From Branchinecta lynchi (taxonomy: Eukaryota; Arthropoda; Branchiopoda; Anostraca; Branchinectidae), in NCBI GenBank assembly GCA_023053575.1, contig JAKZAP010000016.1, positions 18,618,030-18,682,029 of the forward strand: a stretch of DNA of 64,000 nt. Direction: 5' to 3'. Made by a program: the position numbers and the translations under genes. The notes below the pieces were generated by a model. That model was not told the origin of the DNA. It saw only the letters and a list, made by a program, of their open reading frames with translations, and searched no databases. Positions 59,517-64,000 of the stretch are shown here, one piece after another; position 1 is the first letter of the stretch, and each line of letters starts with the position of its first letter.

Positions 59517-59732
59517 TCCGACTAAACTAAATGACTATACAAACGCACTATAAGACGGATGAGGCCGGTCTAGAGAAGAGTAAAACTCGGCACGGCGTAG
59601 GGCCACAACTACAAAGGGATCGGTAACGCCGTAAAGTCGCGTAACTTTGTGGTTACGGCCCATGTGGAAAGGCCGGATAGGTACTTAGCATACTTAAAGA
59701 AAAATTTAGGAATTGGCCCTAAATCACTTATG
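59517..59732 (-). pseudogene. Frameshifted copy of the 60.4-kb fragment
   Basis: About 215 bp direct repeat of 60373-60590 (TCCGACTAAACTAAATGA, GGATGAGGCCGGTCTAGAGA, GTCGCGTAACTTTGTGGTTA). On the minus strand KYAKYLSGLST is followed by a frameshift and a stop. Lies within the TIR element 58908-59950. Confidence 0.5.
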
Positions 59733-59949
59733 TTTTATGTTTTATCTATGAAGTTTTACTTGATTGCAAGATGCCTTTTTTATGAAAATTGATTGCAAAA
59801 TGCTTTTTTACGAAAATTCTGCTCTTAAATTCTGGTGAACCGAAACGTATACTATAGCGAAACATGGTGCCGAAATATCGATATCGATATATCGAATATC
59901 GAAAGTGAAAATATCTATATATCGAAAAATCCAAATATCGCCCAACACT

Positions 59950-60060
59950 AATTCACCGTTGTCTTTAAGCACGATTACCTTGCGATAACTCTTGAAGGGA
60001 TGAGATATTTAGTTCAAACTTGGTGTGACTTTTCTTTGAACCTGCGCACAGGTAAGGGTT
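59950..60060 (+). repeat. Family E-like fragment
   Basis: GCGATAACTCTTGAAGGGAT followed by GAGATATTTAGTTCAAACTT and GGTGTGAC: the conserved part next to the tandem array, without palindrome or array. Confidence 0.4.
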
Positions 60061-60372
60061 CATATGAAGCAACAGCCGACGGTTAGATTAGCATGAACAA
60101 GTCTTTGGTACGGACATTAGGTACGTCAAAGTCAACCAATTCCTCTGCACCGCGGCACGAATATTTTACAGTAAATTTTTAGTGTTTTTCAGAACCCTAA
60201 ATTTTGTCGCATCTGGTCGTATTTTTCTCCTTCCTCAAAAGCCCAACTCGCACTATTTACTGTTTATGTTCCAATCAATCAATAATTTAATTTACCCGTA
60301 TAGAAATGGCACAAAACGTACCCATACGGAGTATATGAAAAACAATAAAGGAAAGAAAAATAAAAGAAAACG

Positions 60373-60590
60373 ATCCGACTAAACTAAATGAGTATACAAA
60401 CGCACTATTAGATGGATGAGGCCGGTCTAGAGAAGAGTAAAGCTCCGCACGGCGTTGGGCCACAGCTACAAAGGGATCGGTAAGGCCGTAAAGTCGCGTA
60501 ACTTTGTGGTTACGCGTTGATGGGGGAAGGCCGAATAGGTACTTAGCATACTTACACAACAATTTACAAATTGGCCTTGAATCACTTATG
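60373..60590 (-). pseudogene. Non-LTR reverse transcriptase C-terminal fragment
   Basis: Minus frame reads KYAKYLFGLPPSTRNHKVTR, LYGLTDPFVAVAQRRAELY: a K-Y-x-L-G-L-P-P-x-T-R-N block as found in the C-terminal part of some LINE polymerases. The flanking parts of the 124-residue frame (60287-60661) look non-homologous. A related copy lies at 59517-59732. Confidence 0.5.
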
Positions 60591-60799
60591 CTAAATAACT
60601 TCCAAAAAGGAGATAGAGCTAATATGTCGGGGACTGTGTAAGGGCTGTAAAGTCTAGCCAAAATATTTCTACTATGACGGTTTTAGCACTCATTAAAAAC
60701 TTGACTCGGGGAGCTAGCTGACATATCAAGAATGTACCCTGAGTCGATATCGAGAGTAAGAAAAATTCTCGTTACGGCCATTGCAGTTTCCGAGAATTC

Positions 60800-60905
60800 G
60801 ACTTTTGAGTTAGTAGAGAAAAAGCAAAAGGTTTGTGTGCCGGGAGTAGGAATCGAACGCACGACCTCTTGACTACTACCCCGATACTATCGCCGAAACA
60901 CGGCC
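60800..60905 (-). other. tRNA-like sequence, possibly SINE-derived
   Basis: The minus strand has GTGCGTTCGATTCCTACTCC, a good RNA polymerase III B box, about 35 bases after a weak A-box-like GATAGTATCGGGG. A cloverleaf cannot be completed cleanly. A similar B box (GTAGGTTCAAGTCCCATAAC) lies at about 5921 (+). Confidence 0.25.
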
Positions 60906-61299
60906 AAAGGTGAACTTTACAGTGTATAAGTGCATAATTACAGTGCAGAAGGGACAAGGACCTGCCAGCTAGCTTTGGGAACACTAAGGAGGGTGTTCGA
61001 GATAACAAAGAAGGGGGGTCCTGTCGACAATAAGTCCCTGTATCTTTATCTAAGATCCCCCAGGTCGGTCTGATGGCCGAAAGTTGCGTAGTCAAGTTTT
61101 CTGTGCCTTTAATGGGCCGTAAGCTGCTCTAGCCTTCGCTCCGAAATGTTCGAGTAGACCAGCACCGGCACTTTTCAAGTCGGTACCAAGTGGTAGACCG
61201 AGCTAAGTTAGGGACGACGAAACCTGGATACCGGAATCACCTAAAGGAATTTGGGTAATTCCCAAATCATCAGCAAACCATTTTTTTTTAAATATAGGG

Positions 61300-61440
61300 T
61301 CCTGAAACCAAGGGTCCTCTTCCTGAAGACGACCCTTGCCAAGAAGGAAGAAATATATCTTTAATAAAATATACCTGACGTATCCGTTTTGCATTGTCAA
61401 ATACGATTCGCAGTCAGCTTGGGCTTAAGGAATTTAAATG
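61300..61440. mobile_element. Family F arm with closed apex
   Basis: AGGGTCCTCTTCCTGAAGAC followed by GACCCTTGCC: the two arms meet with almost no loop. Then TATCCGTTTTGCATTGTC and CAGCTTGGGCTTAAG, the outer end of the family. The left arm is mostly missing. Confidence 0.45.
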
Positions 61441-62225
61441 TTCCACGGCGTTGGCTCTTCTAAGCCTTTTCCCAGTCTATTGGCTTCTATCAGAAATTCA
61501 AATATCCGGTTTTAAGCAGAAATAGCAAGATACGCTGATACTCGTCGGGATCTAAAAAAAATAGTGAATCGTGGCAAGTGCAAATATTATTGAGGTAATA
61601 TTCCTTGAGCCCAAGCTGACTTTGAAACATGTATTCAAATAATGCATAAAACGGATATGCCAGCTAAGATGCTTTCGGCCCTTCTTTCGGCCCTTCTTGG
61701 CAAAAGTCCTCGACAGGCTGTCAATCTTCAGGATCAACTTCGGGGAAGGAAACTAACCTGCAGTAAATAACTGAAGCTTCTACCGACTGTAAATATCTTA
61801 TTCGGGCAACTTACTTCTAATACCACTGTAGCGAAAAAACTAGTCCTGAGAGTTGATTTAGACAATGCCGCCGTTTTTTTTGCTGCACGACTGGGACGAT
61901 GAAAGGAAAAAGCTTCAGTCCCGGTAGGAATTGAAGCTTCGTAGAAGCTTCAGAGTTGTTTCTTGGAAGTTTGTTTCCTTCCCTGAAGTTGACCCTGAAG
62001 GTTGACAGCCTGACAATGACCCTTGCCAAGAAGGGCCGAAATATCGCTGCCAAAGCATCGCAGCTGACGAATCTGTTGTATGCATTATTTGAAAATAGAT
62101 TAGTGAGGTGTCGTTGGTGGGTGTACAATGTGGCGTATGAAATTTGGGTCCCTGGGCTTAAGAATCAATTGATACAATTACGAAAGTAAGTTGCATTGTC
62201 ATCATAGGTACGACAGGTCCTTTCC
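61436..62225 (-). mobile_element. Family G relative split by a fold-back element
   Basis: Left part 61436-61596 (GGCTCTTCTAAGCCTTTTCCC, GGCAAGTGCAAATATTA) and right part 62100-62225 (GTGAGGTGTCGTTGG, CATAGGTACGACAGGTCCTTT) are continuous in the copy at 57661-57935. The gap holds a roughly 500-bp inverted-repeat element; ATTATTGAGGT / ATTAGTGAGGT flank it. Confidence 0.6.
61597..62099. mobile_element. Fold-back element (family F), nested
   Basis: Arms of roughly 150 bp in inverted orientation: CAAATAATGCATAAAACGGA..TTCGGCCCTTCTTGGCAAAAGTCC on the left, GACCCTTGCCAAGAAGG..GCATTATTTGAAAA on the right, also sharing GAAGCTTC and GGAAGGAAAC blocks near the centre. Flanked by an 11-bp direct repeat with one mismatch. 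No coding sequence. Confidence 0.6.
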
Positions 62226-62664
62226 CTTTCCGACGAAGTGGTTCCTCGGTGAAACCACCTTTTCATAACTTTTTCCCATGAACCGTAGGTGGTTAAACTA
62301 GGAAATCACTGGTCTAGCATATGCCTAGCAACGCTATCTGACGGGCGAAATTTTATGGGCAGCCTAAGTGACACCTAGCGAGGCATAGCTCAGTATTTTG
62401 ATGGGTCAACGTGCTGTTTTTTAAGAAAAAGTAAGAAAGTTCAAAATACTTGGTAATTGTAATATTTTTAATGTTGTTTTCCTTTTATTCAAACAATGTT
62501 TCAAAGTCAGCTTGGGCTCAAAGAATAGTTGTTTTCCTGCTAATTTGTTCTCTGTGTAGTAGAGTACGAGTTAATAGCATCACAGATTATGATATGAAGC
62601 ACGATAAGGAGATATTGGACATGAGAGGCTGGTCATCCTCGATGACCACCTTGCAAAATATGCT

Positions 62665-63707
62665 AACAAGACCAAAGGTTTCGATGGGATCCCAAAAATT
62701 CAATCACCTGAGAGAGTTCAGATTTGGATTCAGCATGTGTGTTTATCCTTGTAAGTCATATCTGTTTTGACGAAAACTTCCTGCCACTTCTGCCAATTTC
62801 CCGGTTCCGGCCGAACTCCAGAACTACTTGTCCGGCGAAAAAAGAAAGCTCAAAGACGAAATCAGGGTATCTTCTTTCCTCAGTAATGAACATCTAATCA
62901 ACTTCAAATAGAAATTTAGCTTATAACAAATTTTCCGATTCCAGCCGGATTCTGGTCGAACTATATGTCCGGGTAAAATATGATTGTCATACAGGGACTC
63001 AGCATCTCTTCTTACCCCTAAATCGCTTATCTAATCAACTAGAAATAAAACTTTGACTTCCAACAGATTTCCGGTTTTGGCCGGATTCCGGACGAACTAC
63101 ATGTCCGGGTAGAAAATGATTTTCACCATCGTGTTCAGCATGTCTTCCTACCTCTAAATCGAACATCTAATCAATTTCAAATAAAACTTTTACTTTCAAC
63201 AAATTTTCCGGTTTTGGCCGGCTTCCGGGCGAAATACTTGTCCGTCGAGAAAATAATTTTCACCATCGTCTTCAGCATGTCTTCCTACCCCTAAATCGAA
63301 CATCTAATCAACTTCAAATAAAACTTTTACTTTAAACAAACTTTCCGGTTTGGGCCGGATTCCGGGCGAACTACTTGTCCGATGACAAAATAGTTTTCAC
63401 CATCGTGTTCAGCATGTCTTCTTACCCCATAATCGACTATCACATTAGCTGTTTCAAAATATTTTGTTTGTCCCTTAATTTGAATCCCCTCCCCCACCCC
63501 TAAATGTAGAGCTACAAAGCCCATCTGCGAACTTGACTGGTCCGACGACCCAAAGAACCCTCACACCAAGTTTCATCAAAATATCTCATTCCCTTCGAGA
63601 GTTATCGTGCTTACAGACGGACGGACAGACGGACGGACGGACGGACAGACGGACAACTTTTGCGATGTCATAGGTATCCCTCCACTTACGTTTTGGGATC
63701 CCAAAAA
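62665..63707 (+). repeat. Family E repeat, copy 2
   Basis: Same ends as copy 1 (AACAAGACCAAAGG, TTTTGGGATCCCAAAA) and about five 137-bp units (63079, 63216, 63353), then the GACGGACGGACGGAC tract. Directly followed by a family D start. Confidence 0.8.
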
Positions 63708-63718
63708 GTTGCTTCTTG

Positions 63719-63854
63719 TTATGGCACTTGAGCTTACTCAAGTGCCATGTTGCGATGGTAATGTCTGTCGGTCTGTCCGCATTTTGCTAGTTTGGGCACT
63801 TCCATATGACGTAGTACGATAAAACGGGGCACGCATATCAGGGACCCAACCGGA
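63719..63854 (+). repeat. Family D repeat, copy 4, truncated
   Basis: TATGGCACTTGAGCTTACTC / AAGTGCCATGTTGCG, GTCTGTCGGTCTGTCCGC, then GGCACGCATATCAGGGACCC. It stops at a (TTAGA)n tract, the tail of a minus-strand retrotransposon fragment. Confidence 0.6.
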
Positions 63855-64000
63855 TTAGATTAGATTAGATTAGATTAGATTAAATTTTATTTTACACATG
63901 TATACAAAACATTTTACAGCACCTGCTAAGAAAGCCCCAGAGGGTTTGTTGGCCGCAGGTGGCAGTCTTCTCTATTCTACATAATGTGGTAACATTATTT
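63855..64000 (-). mobile_element. Non-LTR 3' end with (TTAGA)n tail, running off the window
   Basis: Six TTAGA units (63855-63885), then AAATTTTATTTTACACATG and a single-copy-looking stretch including GCCCCAGAGGG. Orientation inferred from the short tandem tail. Cuts family D copy 4. Confidence 0.5.

Larger units (their letters stand above)
58908..59950. mobile_element. TIR element with AGTGTTGGGCGAT ends and TATCGATA-rich body
   Basis: About 1.04 kb between TAGTGTTGGGCGATTTTCG and CGCCCAACACTA. Subterminal arrays of ATATCGATATCG-type repeats at 59305-59360 and 59865-59935. Looks like a hAT-type non-autonomous element carrying nested non-LTR fragments (58940-59303 and 59517-59732). No convincing target duplication. 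Confidence 0.6.

Noticed and set aside
44889..64000. Coding exon of a neighbouring Hox gene
   Set aside because: No second hexapeptide or homeodomain reading was found in any frame; only a promoter-like block is proposed.

Overview
The window looks like part of the Hox cluster of a protostome invertebrate, centred on one gene, a Deformed/Hox4 orthologue on the + strand. The gene has two coding exons: 20388-20982, with the YPWM hexapeptide, and 44449-44888, with the homeodomain and C terminus. They are separated by an intron of about 23.5 kb and encode an inferred 344 residues. The homeodomain and its flanks ([19 protein letters not shown], a C-terminal [10 protein letters not shown]) read as Dfd/Hox4 of the protostome type. 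This is recalled family knowledge, not a database search. I cannot tell arthropod from lophotrochozoan. I see no operons, CRISPR arrays or prokaryotic genes.

Nearly everything else is non-coding and rich in transposable elements. The repeats can be read at base level: eight copies of a 135-200 bp hAT-like MITE rich in poly-G, most with clear 8-bp target duplications; a second hAT-like MITE family (CAGRGGCGT ends, 8-bp duplications); a 766-bp hAT copy with a transposase remnant; TA-flanked and TTAA-flanked TIR elements; fold-back elements with long inverted arms; two repeat families (D, E) built from a terminal palindrome, a GTCC/GTCT-rich tract and long tandem arrays; and several decayed non-LTR retrotransposon 3' ends, one with a YADD box and others with a Cys/His knuckle, many ending in short tandem tails. 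Several nested insertions give relative ages.

Layout. 1-20.2 kb is upstream DNA with repeats. 20.2-20.39 kb is the Hox4 promoter-proximal region. 20.98-44.45 kb is the intron, filled with TEs; repeat sequence reaches to about 27 bp from the exon 2 acceptor. 44.9-49.0 kb is comparatively low in repeats and holds a probable 3' UTR. It also holds a CpG-rich patch followed by a block at 48.08-48.28 kb. That block combines Meis-like, Pbx/Hox-like and CCAAT motifs and resembles the Hox4 promoter region. 49-64 kb is again repeat-dense.

The most interesting points are the promoter-like block at 48.1 kb, possibly the promoter of the next Hox gene or of a non-coding transcript; the TE load inside a Hox intron; and the unclassified palindrome/tandem families D and E. 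Coordinates of decayed repeats are approximate to tens of bases.
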